A stretch of 64,000 nt of DNA from Micromussa lordhowensis (GCA_964020085.1 OZ026606.1:24655993-24719992); one strand, 5' to 3'. Positions 30,632 to 42,217 are shown, counted from the stretch's first letter. Numbers and translations are program-made. The notes: generated from the sequence alone by a model not told the origin.

Positions 30632-33270
30632 TGTATTATCGATAATATTTTTATTAACAATCCTGACCAAGTTGTGACCTGTGGTAACATAGTATCTGAT
30701 ATTAGTGATCATTTCTCTCAATTTTGCGTCCTAAAATCTGTTAAGGATAAAGTAAAGGTTAACAAATTCGAAGTGCGAAATTTCTCGCGGTTTTCTGCTG
30801 ATTGTTTCAACACCGAAGTTTCCCAAGTGGACTGGAAAGCTATTGTTGAAAAGAATTCGTGCGATGTAAATAATTTGTTCTCTTCTTTTTACAACAAGTT
30901 TAATAAGCTTGTCAATAATCATGCACCAATGAAGATAATTTCAAATCGTAAAGCAAAACACCTCTCCAAACCATGGATAACTCAAGGCTTACGCACCTCA
31001 ATCAAGATTAAAAACAAGTAGTTGTATGCATCGGGTGATGTTTCTAAGTACAAAACTTATAGAAATAAAATTTGTAGCTTAACACGTATAAGCAAACAAC
31101 ACTTTGATTCTAACTTGACTAATATGAAAAAAACGTGGGAAGGAATCAATAGCATTCTTGCACGTAAATCAAAGAGAAGTAAAACTATCACTTCCATTAA
31201 AGATCATTCGGACTCTGAAAAAGTAACCAGAGACCCTCTTAATATAGCTAATGTTCTCAACAAACATTTTGCCTCTGTCGGGCCAACTTTAGCAAATAAC
31301 CTGCCATCCGCTAAGCGCCATTTTGGTGACTTTCTTAAGACAACTAAATCACCTCAATCGTCCTTTGCTTTTAACCTAGTTACTCCAGAGGAAGTCAGAT
31401 CGGAAATTTCTTGCATACCAAAAAATAAATCTCACGGCTTATATTCGTGTCCAACGCCACTTCTAAAATGCTCTTCTAATGTTATAAGTGGTATCCTGGC
31501 GGATATTTTAAATATATCTATTTCAACTGGAGTATATCCCTCTAAGTTAAAAATGGCTAAGATTATTCCGATTTTCAAACAAGATGATGATACTGACGCT
31601 AACAATTATAGGCCAATCTCTCTACTTTCCAATTTCAACAGGATCTTTGAAAAAATAGTCTTTAAGAGAATGGAGTCTTTTATTGAATAGAAGAACTTGC
31701 TCACTCCATCTCAATATGGCTTTCGCAAGGCACATTCTACTCAGCATGCAATCCTAGATATTGTGAATGCAATTCAGACAAATATGGACAACCGTGTATT
31801 CTCATGTGGGATTTTTATTGATCTGAAAAAGGCTTTTGATACTGTAGATCACAAAATTCTTTTGCATAAGTTAGATCACTATGGTTTCCGTGGCCATATA
31901 AACATCTGGCTTTCTTCCTACTTGCAAGGCCGAAGTCAAACGACTCAATTTGGTCCTCATATATCTAAAAGGTTAGACTCTACCTGTGGGGTGCCTCAGG
32001 GTTCTGTTCTTGGCCCACTACTTTTTTGTTATATATCAACGACATACAGGAATCATCAGATAAGTTCAGTTTTTATCTTTTTGCCGATGATACAAATATC
32101 CTTTATTCTGATAAAAATCTTAAATCGTTGGAACTCTCTGTAAATCAAGAACTTAACAATGTATATGATTGGTTAACTGCGAACAAATTGACCTTGAATA
32201 CTAAAAAAAGTAATTTTGTCATATTCTGCCCTCCTCAAAGGAAACTTACGCATCAACCTAGAATCGTGATATTTGATAGCAACCAGAACAAGAAGGTGGC
32301 TCTGGAGCATAAAGATTATGTTAAACATCTTGGGATCCTTATTGATAAAAATATGTCTTGGAAACATCATATTGACTATATAGCCATCAAAGTAAGCAGA
32401 ACAGTAGGATTAATCACAAAATTACGACACTTTCTGCCAACACATACCCTTTTAAATATATACCATGCTCTTGTAACTCCTTATTTAACATATGGTCTGG
32501 CGATATGGGGCCAGGCTTGTAAATCTTACCTTGACAAGCTTCTAAAATTGCAAAAACGAGCTCTCCGCTTTATCTTTTTCGCTGATTATAGTGAGCATGC
32601 AATTCCTCTATTTCTTGATGCTCAGGTCTTACCGATAAAATTCCTTTATTATGAATCTATAGCTAATTTGATGTTTGACGTTCGAAATACGTCAGCTCCG
32701 TCTAATATTCAAGATCTATTTCAAGATATATCTAATGTTCATTCTTACAATACACGTTCTTCTACCTCTAATAACTTCTATACCAAACCTTCTAGGCTAT
32801 CCGTTTTAGCAAATTCCTTCTCTCAAATAGGAGTAAAAGTCTGGAATGAAATACCTCAGGCATTAAGAGATCTTTCCAAAAACGCATTTATAAGAAAACT
32901 TAAGCAAATTTTATTCAACATTTTAGGTTCACAAGACTCTTATATAGATTTATCTCAGATAATAAAAAATGTAAAGTCCTGGTAATATTTTCTCTTACTG
33001 TCCTCTTCCAACTAACATAAACTGTATCTATACATTTAATATTTTAAGTTAGGTTAGTGAAATGGTTTTTCTTGTTATTTCTTAATACTGTATTCCTTCT
33101 TTTTATTAATTAATTTTTGTTTGTATATTTTTTTTCCTTTTGTAATTTGCTTATTAAGGCATGGCCCGCCCAGATTAGCCTTTGCTAGTTGCGGGCATGC
33201 CCTTTCTGTAAATAGATCTTTAAAAATAAATAAATAAATGGTAAAAAATAAAAAATAAAAAAAAAATAAA
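30632..33270 (+). pseudogene. 5'-truncated CR1/L2-like LINE with reverse transcriptase
   Basis: Inserted in the intron between exons 1b and 2 of the second copy. It opens in the endonuclease C-terminus (IFINNPDQVVTCGNIVSDIS DHFSQF), then reverse transcriptase motifs: IIPIFKQDDDTDANNYRPIS, YGFRKAHSTQHAILDIVN, CGIFIDLKKAFDTVDHKILL, CGVPQGSVLGPLLF and the catalytic FADDTNILYSD (about 32080). In-frame stops at 31019 and 31688 and a one-base shift near 32025 break it. It ends in a TAAA/A-rich tail (33215-33270). Full-length ORF1 and most of the endonuclease are missing. Inactive. Confidence 0.9.
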
Positions 33271-33294
33271 CTAAATGACAGTTACTTTTCTCAC

Positions 33295-33369
33295 CTTTTA
33301 GAGTATCATCGTCAAAATCAAGTTTTTCATCAGAAGAGCCTGGGCCTGGAACTGGACCTTGAGCTATGA
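33295..33369 (-). CDS. Second copy of TPR-CHAT exon 1b
   Basis: Same splice sites and coding frame as 12411-12485, with no disabling change. The LINE insertion lies just beyond its donor. Confidence 0.5.
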
Positions 33370-34280
33370 CTGATAATATATCGGGAAAACAAACTTTACT
33401 TTTTTATTCAAAAACTCTTTACAGCAATTTTCATTTGAGCGTAAAAAGTAGTAGGTTTTGCATTACTACGCTACACGATTGGCTTAAAAAAAACTCGCGC
33501 CACTTTTTCATCCAATCAGAAGTAAAAGCAAAACCAATCCTTATTCACTGACACACGTTTTCCCGCGCTTCGCATCAGCTACATGTATTTACTTCAAGTT
33601 TTGATTGGTTCGCTGGGTTGTCTGTGTCCATTGTGATTGGCTACGGTTATAGACCACTTTCATCAATGGCGGCCAATTATAAATTCTTTTGCAAGTAAAA
33701 TTAGCCTTACTAACCTCATTTTGAAGTTGGAAATTCAAAAGAATCTTTACTCTGAAACGACGTTAGTAGGGCTAATTTAAATGCATACAAAAGAAATTTA
33801 AATTGGCAACCATTTATGAAAAGGGTATATTGCTCTTTTTTAGTCTTGCCGATACTCAATTAAAAATTGTTCTATTTCATAACTAGTTAACAACAATAAT
33901 TTACAACAGAATTAAAATTAATGACAATTAGTAACAGATAACGTTCTATAGTTCTCTACAAAAATGCAAGGTCTCAGATCTGTCTTTTCTCTTGTTTGGT
34001 ATCATTACATCTCAACCAAGTTTTGTTGGTTTTTTTTCCACTGTTCCCAGGTATTGAGGGCATCCAAGCCTAATAAATTAGTTATTTTGGCTCATAAACA
34101 TGACATAAGATCTCCACAGTCTGCAGTGTAGACACTATCAATAACATTGCGCTTCAAGTTCCATGACTATTTACAACCACGTAGGTTCCTTTGCAATATT
34201 TGATACTTTAAATCCAGCCCTGAAACTGATATCAAATATTTCATTTCTTGTTAAACTATTTGGAGTTTTTGCCTTCTCAC
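33370..34280. other. Intron of the second TPR-CHAT copy
   Basis: Equivalent of 12486-13377; no gene seen. A short addition (near 34131-34150) distinguishes it from the first copy. Confidence 0.5.
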
Positions 34281-34344
34281 CTGCTAAAACATCTTCATCA
34301 AAATCCAGTTTTGCTTCACGCGATTTGACTTGACTTTCCTCCAT
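34281..34344 (-). CDS. Second copy of TPR-CHAT exon 1
   Basis: Reads MEESQVKSREAKLDFDEDVL plus A with the same acceptor and donor as 13378-13441. ATG and frame are intact, with a few amino-acid changes (A2E, H9R, T11A). Retained coding potential supports real use of this exon in both copies or alleles. Confidence 0.7.
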
Positions 34345-34378
34345 GACTGAAATACAAAAGAAAACAAATGTTCGTATT

Positions 34379-34834
34379 GGTCGTTTCTTTCCTAGAGACG
34401 TTTAAGTTGTCTAGACACCTTAACGTCTAAGACGTTTTAAAGGCGTCTGGTATAAAAGCGAGATGCATTTAGGTACACGGCCTAACAGAAAAAAAATTAA
34501 AAAAGACTACCTACTACACTCGGAGGACACTGGAAACAAGCAATTTTTAGCGCGCACCTAGTCATGGCGCCAATATACGAACAAAACATTGCAGGTGTTT
34601 TCAAGTATTTTTATCGGCGTAAGGGCGTCACGTTTTTATACTAGACAGGTTTAACGTCTCAGACGTTGAATGCGACTGATTAGAGCGTCGTTCAGACGCT
34701 CTAAAAAGAAGACATTAAAGTAGACAGATGCTAAAAGCGTCTTCCTAATTTTTCGTTTTTATACTAGACGTTAAAGTCGTCTCAAGATAGCTTTAAAGTC
34801 GGAGACGATATTAACGTCCCTAGCATAAAAGGCC
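34379..34834. mobile_element. Second copy of the GGCCGTTT MITE
   Basis: Same element and position relative to exon 1 as 13476-13927. One end starts GGTCGTTT here through a point change. Confidence 0.72.
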
Positions 34835-35039
34835 ATTATTTTTATTCAAATTATCGAATCTTTACCTTATCTTTACGATTTTAGGAATATGACTGTCTTG
34901 CAACATTTTCACAAAACCGAAGTAGAAGACAATTTTACCTTGATTCATAACAATTAAATCAACACGGACAATACGCCAGAAAGGAACTTAGAAGAAAGAA
35001 GCTAACATATATTTCTTCCAACACGCAAAACGTTGGCAC

Positions 35040-36515
35040 CCTCTCCCCCCACCCCAAACACAAGACAAGAGCAGCTCAAAAAGCAGAAAAAGCAAAACAA
35101 ACGTGCACTGCAGCGGGGAGATTACTTATCACATGAAGACATAACGTGCTTCCATTTTAAGAAATCTTCAAGGTTAATCCCTTATCAAGAAAACTTTGAC
35201 GCACAAATTCAGGGACCGTGGAATCGTCACTGAAATCGTCACTGACTGAATTGGCAAGAGACATCCCTCCTGTTGATACAGTTCCACAAAGTTTATACCT
35301 TGTCTCAACAAACAAGACCTTCTCCTTTAAAAGTTATAGCTACATTGAAGTTCGAAAACTACTTAAAAAATTAGAAACTAAGAAAGTGACTGGTTTGGAT
35401 AATTTGCCATCCAAAATGCATAAAATAGCGGCAGGTATACTGGCACCATCTCTGGCATTCTTGTTCAATTCCTTTGGTATTGCTCCAACTGAATGGAAAC
35501 TAGCTTATTAGTAGAGCGACGCCAATTTTCAAAAACTAAAACTACAAGCCAATTTAGATTATTCCTGCTGTCGCTAAGGTGTTCGAAACAATAATTTACG
35601 GTCATTTTTACAAGTATGTCTCAATGATAACGATCTCTTTTCCAACTGTCAATCCGGCTTTAGATTGATCACTTCATAGCACGCTAACGTCCTTGCTTGA
35701 AGCTTCTAACAGTTGGTCTGTCAATATTGACTACGGTCTTAAAATGGTGTAATATTCATAGATTTAAAAACGGCTTTCGACACCATTGACCATAAGATTC
35801 TGATAACTGAAATCATACTGAACCATATGTAAACTTCTTCTTGTCATATAGATGTTGCCATTGAGTTTGGAGCTCTCAATGACAATTGAAAAAGCAACTT
35901 CGGCACCTTCAAAGAATCCTGCTTAAAATGGCCGGGTGACACTCTACTGTTGCGTCTCTCAGGTTTAGCTTAGAAGTTAGATCCATTTCTAGCCATTTCA
36001 GAAGACTAAGATTTCCAATTTTCCAGGAGAGCATGTCCCCGGACCCCCTCTACTTGGCTCACGTTCACGCGTTGTTCGTCTGTATGGCATTTTTGTGGTG
36101 CGCGTAGTACTGAGAAGACAGATACTTTAAACAAGCGAATTCTTAGATTTATCTTGCAGGATTATAATTCTCCAAATGAATGTTTACTCGGCATAGTTAA
36201 CTCCAAATCTCTGTATAAAAGACGCCTTCAGACTTTCTTAATATTGTACAAGAGCTTGTTTGTTACCTGCTATACTGGCTATGTAAGGAATATGTTTAGT
36301 TTCGGTCTGTATCTTATAGTCTACGCGGTAAGTCTGACTTTCCTGATTTCAAGCGCAAGATTCTACAGTATGACTCTGTTTCATATATTATAATTTTCCA
36401 TTTTAGTAGTATTTAGAATTATACTTGTAACTCGAAGATACTTAATTCCTTATCTTTTAGCTACTCTGAATTCGAGGTTAAATAAAGTATATGTATGTAG
36501 GTATGTATGTTAGCA
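35040..36515 (+). pseudogene. Decayed CR1/L2-like LINE with partial reverse transcriptase
   Basis: A 97-codon frame (35218-35511) reads VRKLLKKLETKKVTGLDNLP, LAPSLAFLFNSF and PTEWKLAY, typical of the reverse transcriptase start. Broken continuation includes IFIDLKTAF.DTIDHKIL (about 35757-35803). The C-terminal tail (36154-36393) and a TATG tail (about 36480-36510) match 15424-16240. In the first copy the 5' part of this LINE is replaced by the Penelope fragment. Confidence 0.75.
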
Positions 36516-37298
36516 TTAGCGCCCCCACCCCCCACCCCCCGTCGACTCGAAAATCCCCTCCGTGGACCCTGCATAGAGCCATTGTAGAGCTATTATCGAA
36601 CCTTATTATCTGGCTGTGTCTCACAAGGAATGGGAACTACCGAATTCACGCATTGATTGGTTGAAATCGATATTGAATGCGTTCTAGATTTTCCCATCTA
36701 GACCGGCATCTAGACTGGTAATTTGAGGTGAAAGAGTTGCAAACCAAAATGCAAAAATATTGACCGGCTATTTCCTTCTAAGAATATTATTTATGGAAGT
36801 GCCAAAAAACCTGATGAGATAAAAAAAGTAACGAGGACGAGCAAACTTTGACAGAATTAAGCCGGTTCAGCTCATCGCTGTTCGCAAGCCAAATGTCAGT
36901 TAGTACAAACCACTTACATTTAACGACTTTACCATATAATGAACACGTGAATGACTGAACTAACGGTGTGTGAAACGGCCTGAAAAAAGCCATTTCAAAG
37001 AACATCTGGGATCAATAGCAGTTTTCTTTTCCTAGCTCTTCTCTCAGTCCGCCATTTTGATACACTGGCATGAGCATGCGCAGAACAAAAACTGGTCAAT
37101 GTTACCGCAGGCGTAAAATGTTCGTAATATGATCGTTGACTGAGAATCGCTTTAGATCACCTCGGACACCTCGGATGGCGGAAGAGAGCCTGAGGTGCCA
37201 TCGGCCAAGCCATGGTGGTGCCGAATAATGTTAAAGGAAAAGGGAATTCTCCAAGCACTTGAGAAACTCTTGAAAACAAAGGGAAACTGCTTTTAGTA
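36516..37298. other. Intergenic, no gene recognised
   Basis: Equivalent of 16250-17078. Contains a C-rich run (36520-36540). Nothing else supported. Confidence 0.5.
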
Positions 37299-37751
37299 GA
37301 GGGTGGTAAAGGGGGGGTCAAGATGACGTTTCACGGAAAATAAATTGTTCCTTTCACGAGAAATAAAATCGGCATTTCACGTTTCACGAAAACACAAATG
37401 GTACTTTTTGACGGGAACTTACGTAACTTGTGATATTTGAAAAGTTACGCCCAAAGCACAGCCTTGTTAAATGTCTTTATCATCTGTCCGCTTCTTGTTT
37501 TGCGCGCAGCAAAGAGAAACCGAGCAAGAACATGAAGCGAGATAGTGCCCTGTCATTACTGTCGAACAAGGCACAATCAAAATCACGGTTCGCGATGAAT
37601 TAACTACTTCTTTCTCATTTCACGGAGAATTATTTTGGAAAATCACGGTTCACCGCTTCTAATGAAATCACGATTCACGAGGAAAAAACAAGCAATTTCA
37701 CATTTCACGCGAAAAAAAATACGAATCACGAAAATACCCTTTACCACCCTC
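37299..37751. mobile_element. Second copy of the GAGGGTGG MITE (453 bp)
   Basis: Ends and TTAGTA duplication (37293-37298 and 37752-37757) as in 17079-17693 but without the nested LINE tail, so this is the cleaner version. Rich in TTTCACG and ATCACGG motifs. Confidence 0.82.
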
Positions 37752-37757
37752 TTAGTA

Positions 37758-38149
37758 ATATATTGCTGTCATATAGCGGAGTGTCATGTAGACAATAATC
37801 CTGCGTTGTCTGCAGTTTTGTTGATTCGTTTTCTCTGTCAGAAAGAATATAATGATCATTATTTTTATGGCTTGTTCTTGTAGCCGATCTAACGCGCGCT
37901 CTGATTGGCTAATTATAGGGCATTATTTCCTCGGGCCGATTACGGGCTTGCGAAAACAAAGCAAAAAGCCATATAATAAAGAAGTTATTAACCTCAAACG
38001 TTCGGTCTTTACGGGAAAATCTCAAACCTTGACTTTGGAAGGTTATCTTCAAGCAGCCATACACAGCCCACCGGCGTAGCTACTGACGGCCACGCAATGT
38101 ATATGATACGGGGTCAAAAACAATCAGAATTATTACCCCCTCATCATCA
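37758..38149. other. Region upstream of the second orphan copy
   Basis: Equivalent to 17700-18093. No gene recognised. Confidence 0.4.
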
Positions 38150-39135
38150 GTGGCTACCTACTTAGAAAACATACGAAAAATGTTTCAGGTGTTTTCAGTC
38201 CACTCGGACAAAACGAAATGTGGCAAGATGAGGTAATCAGCAAAATGAACAGCGTTAAACATTATTTCGAAAACCTTGTATGCAGGATTAGGGAACATGT
38301 CGAGAAACCAAACTTGCGTCCTGAGGGGCCACACGGTTTACCAGCTTACATCACAGTTGAGGCAGTGACCTGGGTCTTAGACACCCTGAAGTCATTAAAG
38401 GCGGTATTCAGCAATGTAAGACCGGATTACCTGCAAGTGTTCCTCTCGCTTTCCATTCTTACCCTGGTTGTGCAGCACTTTTTTTCGAGCATGCGTGAAC
38501 AGTATCCCATGCCATACGTGTTACAATTTGCTCAACTGTTGGTACCTACCATACAGGAGACTGTGAAGAAGCTAACAAATACAGCTTCCATTCACTACAC
38601 TCGGAAGACAGCCCACTATCCGGATCCAGCAGCGTCAGTGCGTTATTCAAACTTAACATGGCCGGAGAAACAGCCAACAGTCACACTGACGCCCGGGCAC
38701 TGACGGCTCAATATCTTCAGTTACTACAAGAATGGCAGAGGCAATACTGTGGGGTGTTCGGCAGCGATCTGTCCGAGACATTAGCAAGTGCGATGCTGGT
38801 ACTCTGCCATCGTTTGCGATTGCAGAAGAGACAAATCTAGCTGAGGTAGTCTGCAACAGAATGAGTTTTTTAAAGGAGAGCAGGCTGAAGAGGAGAATCA
38901 ACCACTGGTTGGTGTCGAGGTAGATAGCTCAACGCCAGTCGTGATCAAGAAGGGAGAGTTTTTAGCTGTTAAGCCTGGATTTGAGATTAATGCACCAAAT
39001 CTGGTTTCAAAAGCACACTTCTACATTGTAATGACTAAATCAGATGTTCCTGATAATCCGAATGAGACAGCTATTGATGTGATGTGGTTGTCTCCAACTA
39101 AGACAACTGAAGATGAAGAGTTTGCTGCTTTGTGA
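38150..39135 (+). pseudogene. Orphan gene, copy 2
   Basis: Frame 38218-38703 runs through the site where copy 1 is shifted (LVVQHFFSSMREQYPMPYVL, AQLLVPTIQETVKKLTNTA), showing that the two copy-1 frames form one protein. It then breaks at a duplicated and inserted stretch near 38690-38830 and resumes (IKKGEFLAVKPGFEINAPNL, ESDVPDNP-like) to a stop at 39135. Different lesions in the two copies mean neither is intact. Family unknown. Confidence 0.55.
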
Positions 39136-39289
39136 CTGTGGGACTGTGAATGGTTTTTAAAAAAGGCATCTTGTTTCCCCTGGCGAGAAATGACGTAACT
39201 ACGAGCGTGGCTAGTGATAGTAACCCAAGCGATATTGTGTAAATCTCGGACTTGTATTATTCACGCATTTTAAACTCGATAAAAAAAAA

Positions 39290-39600
39290 AGAAATCCAAC
39301 AGCTTTTGCAATCGCAGAAGTAACCAAATCAGAGCTGGAAGATGACGACCTGAGGTTTGAACAGTTTTTTGGTAGTGAGTTCGATGGTGTTGACGGGGGG
39401 ACATGAAGCAAATACCGTTCTTCATCCACCGGAAGGAATTGCCGAAATTCGAAGCTGTAGAGAAAGGGGTGCGAGGAAGCGAAAGTTTCATGACATGGTT
39501 GAAAATGTAACCCTGATCAACAGTGTCATTAGTGCAGCCAGTGATATGAATCCGTACTAATTCTCGTCAGTTATAAGGGAGACAAGAGAGGATTAGTGAC
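39290..39600 (+). pseudogene. Orphan gene, 3' part, uninterrupted copy
   Basis: Reads as 19163-19412 but continues directly into INSVISAASDMNPY; one stop replaces a Lys after MNPY. It gives the empty site for the 7.2-kb block of the first copy. Confidence 0.5.
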
Positions 39601-39879
39601 AACACTTCATTCAAGTAGCGTCCGTAACCAGAACCGTAAATAGGTTTTGACTGGCATACCAATCTTTTTCTCAACTGCAATGAGAATTGAATGTCCCATG
39701 TTCTTTTGCGCCTTAATACATAAAATCATGTGTCACTGTCTTTCAATTACCAATATCGGGTCAATAAAGCTCTCACGTAAAACAATTCTAGACACAAAAG
39801 CGACGATTTCGTTAAAAAATCAACGATTTGATGAAAAAGCGCGACGAAATCGACGTTCGCACATACCCATAGAGAGGCT

Positions 39880-40080
39880 CACATTTGTGGAATACTGCCG
39901 GCTTCCGTCTAACTTCAGAGCCATTATATCTTTTATTAACTTTAAAAATGAGATCACTCGTGTAATGTCCTCCTCGTACTCCCACGAGGCAAACATGTAA
40001 ATCAGTTTTTTTATCTCAATCTTATAATTGATGTTTCAGATGTTTCTACCGTGTTTAAATAAACCGTATGTATGTATGTA
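39880..40080 (+). pseudogene. LINE 3' end with TATG tail
   Basis: Same LINE tail as 26991-27100, here complete to its 3' end: FINFKNEITRVMSSSY, then HEANM, stop, A/T-rich trailer and (TATG)n at about 40065-40080. Confidence 0.7.
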
Positions 40081-40520
40081 TGCATAATGGCTGACAAAAC
40101 GTTTTGCATTCTTATGAGGGGGTCCTTCTGATCTTAACTACCGATTGGTCAGGAATTTGTTGCTAAGGAAGGTCTCTAACCGTCATATTTTAAAACCGAG
40201 ATCTCCTAAGGATAAGCTCTTTGCACAAGTTTAGCGGCCTTCACACGGCAAACTAAAGTTGGCGTGTGTGAGCGGCACAGAAAACAGTCGGCAAACACGT
40301 TAGCAAACTATAGGCGACAAATGGAACTGCCTCTATTCTCGCCAACATTTTTACCAGCTCTTTCGTATAGCTCACTTTGGAAATTTAGTGCGGAATGTCA
40401 TAGCGTGGGGATTGTAGTGGTGACAGCAAGGTTTTAGCAGAGCTAGATAGCAATAAGATCGAAGTTATTGTTTTTGACGATCAAAAGTCAAGAGAGTTGA
40501 GGAGAATTCGAGCGATGTGT
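40081..40520. other. Non-coding segment shared with 56600-57060
   Basis: No gene seen. Nearly identical to the start of the third contig. That version has a short extra stretch (about 56850-56940). Confidence 0.5.
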
Positions 40521-40644
40521 ACCGCTGTTTATTTATACGATGTTGTAAATAAATACACGTGAATGTCACCAGGCTGGGAGTTCTGCAGTCTTAAATATCG
40601 CCTTCGAAATGGAAGGAAAAAAAGAAGTTATTACAAGTCACAAC

Positions 40645-40706
40645 AAACCCCGCCGAACAGGGCTCAACTTTGTTGAGCGGACGAGACGTGACGCTGTCCT
40701 TATGGT
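40645..40706 (-). repeat. 5S rRNA-like partial sequence (left arm)
   Basis: On the minus strand it reads GTCTCGTCCGCTCAACAAAG then TTGAGCCCTGTTCGGCGGGG, close to the 5S segment around TCTCGTCCGATCACCGAAG and the first control box. The 3' half of 5S is missing here. Confidence 0.55.
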
Positions 40707-41039
40707 AAAGTGACTCTGAACCCAGTTTTTTTTTTTAACTTCTAAGACAAGAAAAGGTAACAAAGAGAGAAACTGCAGTTGGCTGGGAAAATAAAGAGCG
40801 AAAAAAAATGAGAGGAATGAGAATAATTACTTGCTTTGGTGACCGGATTGTCTCGGTCTCTCGGACGAGGATAACTTGGTCTCTCGGACAGATAACTCCA
40901 TGAATGTTTTTGACAGTGTTACATCTCCTCTTGTATTCTCTTACCGTTGCGTTTTTGCACTATTTCTTAACAATGCCAGTGGGCTTTAACTTAAACTTAA
41001 CCAAAGGATTAAAGCCTCAAGTCAGTGGCATCAAAATTG

Positions 41040-41338
41040 TCATTAGCGAGTTTTAGCATTGACGACGGCGACGCCGAGAACGCCGCCTTGTGAAAAAAAG
41101 TATTTATATTTTACCCTGGAATGTCGCAACTGTGTAGATCTTTTCAGTTCGCCTATCGGTCTAAAATCTTGCTCAGGCTAAATATGTAATGACAGCGTTC
41201 ACGAAAAGTTAGCCATTGCGGTTCTCGTATTCCAAAATACGTAGAGCTTGGCCATTTCACGTTGTTCTGCTCATTAAACCTTTTAAATGCTGACGTTCTC
41301 GTTGCCGTCGCCGTCGTGATTTGCTAAAACTCCCTAAT
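41040..41338. mobile_element. ~300-bp nested MITE with GAGTTTTAGCA ends
   Basis: Ends CATTAGCGAGTTTTAGCA and TGCTAAAACTCCCTAATG are inverted, followed inward by GACGGCGACG-type and GAGAACG-type repeats on both sides (41057-41083 and 41291-41320). No coding capacity. Confidence 0.6.
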
Positions 41339-41372
41339 GTTTACAGGCGATCCATTTTCCAAGGTGAGACTC

Positions 41373-41480
41373 ACTATATCACAAGGACAGCACCAGGTTT
41401 CGGCCGCTCAAAAAAGTTAAGCCCTGTTCGGCGGGGTCTGCACCGAGATGGGTGACCAAATACGAATACCCCGTGTTGTA
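41373..41480 (+). repeat. 5S rRNA-like sequence (pseudogene or SINE-like head)
   Basis: Aligns over nearly the whole 5S length: ATATCACAAGGACAGCACC, GGTTTCGGCCGCTCA, AAGTTAAGCCCTGTTCGGCG, then GAGATGGGTGACC (intermediate element and box C region), GAATACC and CGTGTTGTA. Many substitutions mean it is not a functional 5S gene. It is part of the right arm of the inverted-repeat element. Confidence 0.65.
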
Positions 41481-41565
41481 TTTAAATAACTTCTTTTTTT
41501 TTTCTTTCCCTTTCGAAGGCGATATTAAAGACTACAGAACTCTCAGCCTTGTGTTGTGTCGTTTC

Positions 41566-41793
41566 TCACGTGTGCAACTGTCAACCAACCAAAACACGCG
41601 CTCTTATCACGTGACTTTCGTTACACCTCACAAAATGGTGGACGAACGTCAAGTTCGATTCATGCGCGAAAACGTTTTGAATTGAAGGCCGTTTTCTTCT
41701 TCTGTGCGAAGCTCTTGAACGAGGGTGTTCTACACGCCAAGGCAGAGATTTCTGCTGATATGCGGTTGTGTCCAAACCTTTCTATTTCTTGAT
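41566..41793. other. Spacer before the Penelope fragment
   Basis: No gene supported; short overlapping frames have no family features. Confidence 0.4.
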
Positions 41794-42217
41794 AATTTGG
41801 TTTTATCAACTGGGTTGATAATGTGAATTGTCCACCGTAAAGAGATTCGGAAGCTGACGTTTCGAGCGTTAGCCCTTCGTCGGAGCGAATCAAGGAATTG
41901 TGGGTTGTGTGTGGTTTATATACAGAAATATGGAGCTACGCTATTGGTTGGTGCCTGGCAACGTGAAAAATAACAGAATGAATTAGTTGAATGAAAAGCG
42001 TTCGTTGATACCGTGAGGATTTCAGTAGAGTGCCGATTTGAAAAAGAAATCTTTGTTCAAGAGTTTTGCGGCTTTCTGTGCTTCCTTGATGTAGGGAGAG
42101 GCCTCAGACTGCCATATGTTGCTTAGAATGATTCGGCAGATTAAAGTGTCTAGCAACCGGTTTAGCGTCTTTATCGTCTTTCTCTACGTCGCGAAGGTGA
42201 GTCTCGGAAACGGTCGC
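41794..42217 (-). mobile_element. Penelope-like element, 3' part (split by BEL/Pao insertion)
   Basis: The minus strand carries the GIY-YIG protein C-terminus (PVARHFNLPNHSKQHMAV, KTLEQRFLFQIGTLL) and the 3' tail with the second hammerhead-like motif (41844-41891). It ends at the GTCGC duplication, 42213-42217. Its upstream part continues at 49733. A small indel differs from the copy at 14760, where the same region has two extra bases. Confidence 0.85.
41844..41891 (-). ncRNA. Candidate hammerhead ribozyme, second copy
   Basis: Same sequence and pairing as 15143-15190, on the minus strand: helix I GATTCG with CGAATC, stem II GGGC/GCTC, core CCGACGA and GAAAC. The identical sequence in two Penelope fragments fits a functional or recently functional motif. 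Confidence 0.5.

Larger units (their letters stand above)
28629..40000. repeat. Second copy of the 10.2-27.1 kb segment
   Basis: Collinear and same-strand with 10224-27100 except for private insertions. Anchors: 28860 to 10940, 29546 to 11322, 33290 to 12405, 34281 to 13378, 34905 to 14610, 35800 to 15425, 37299 to 17079, 38200 to 18170, 39500 to 26610. Divergence is a few per cent by eye. Insertions only here: about 28975-29290 and a LINE at 30632-33270. Could be a tandem duplication or an alternative haplotype. Confidence 0.92.
40547..41565. mobile_element. ~1-kb inverted-repeat element with 5S rRNA-like arms
   Basis: The left arm (about 40547-40735) and right arm (about 41345-41565) are inverted copies: GGAGTTCTGCAGTCTTAAAT and TATCGCCTTCGAAA on the left are mirrored at 41505-41550. 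Each arm contains 5S rRNA-like sequence. The left arm lacks the 3' half of the 5S region. There is no coding capacity, and another MITE is nested inside (41040-41338). It resembles a non-autonomous element whose ends captured 5S sequence; class unknown. Confidence 0.6.

Noticed and set aside
41373..41480. Functional 5S rRNA gene
   Set aside because: Too many substitutions in the 5' half and control region, and part of an inverted-repeat arm.
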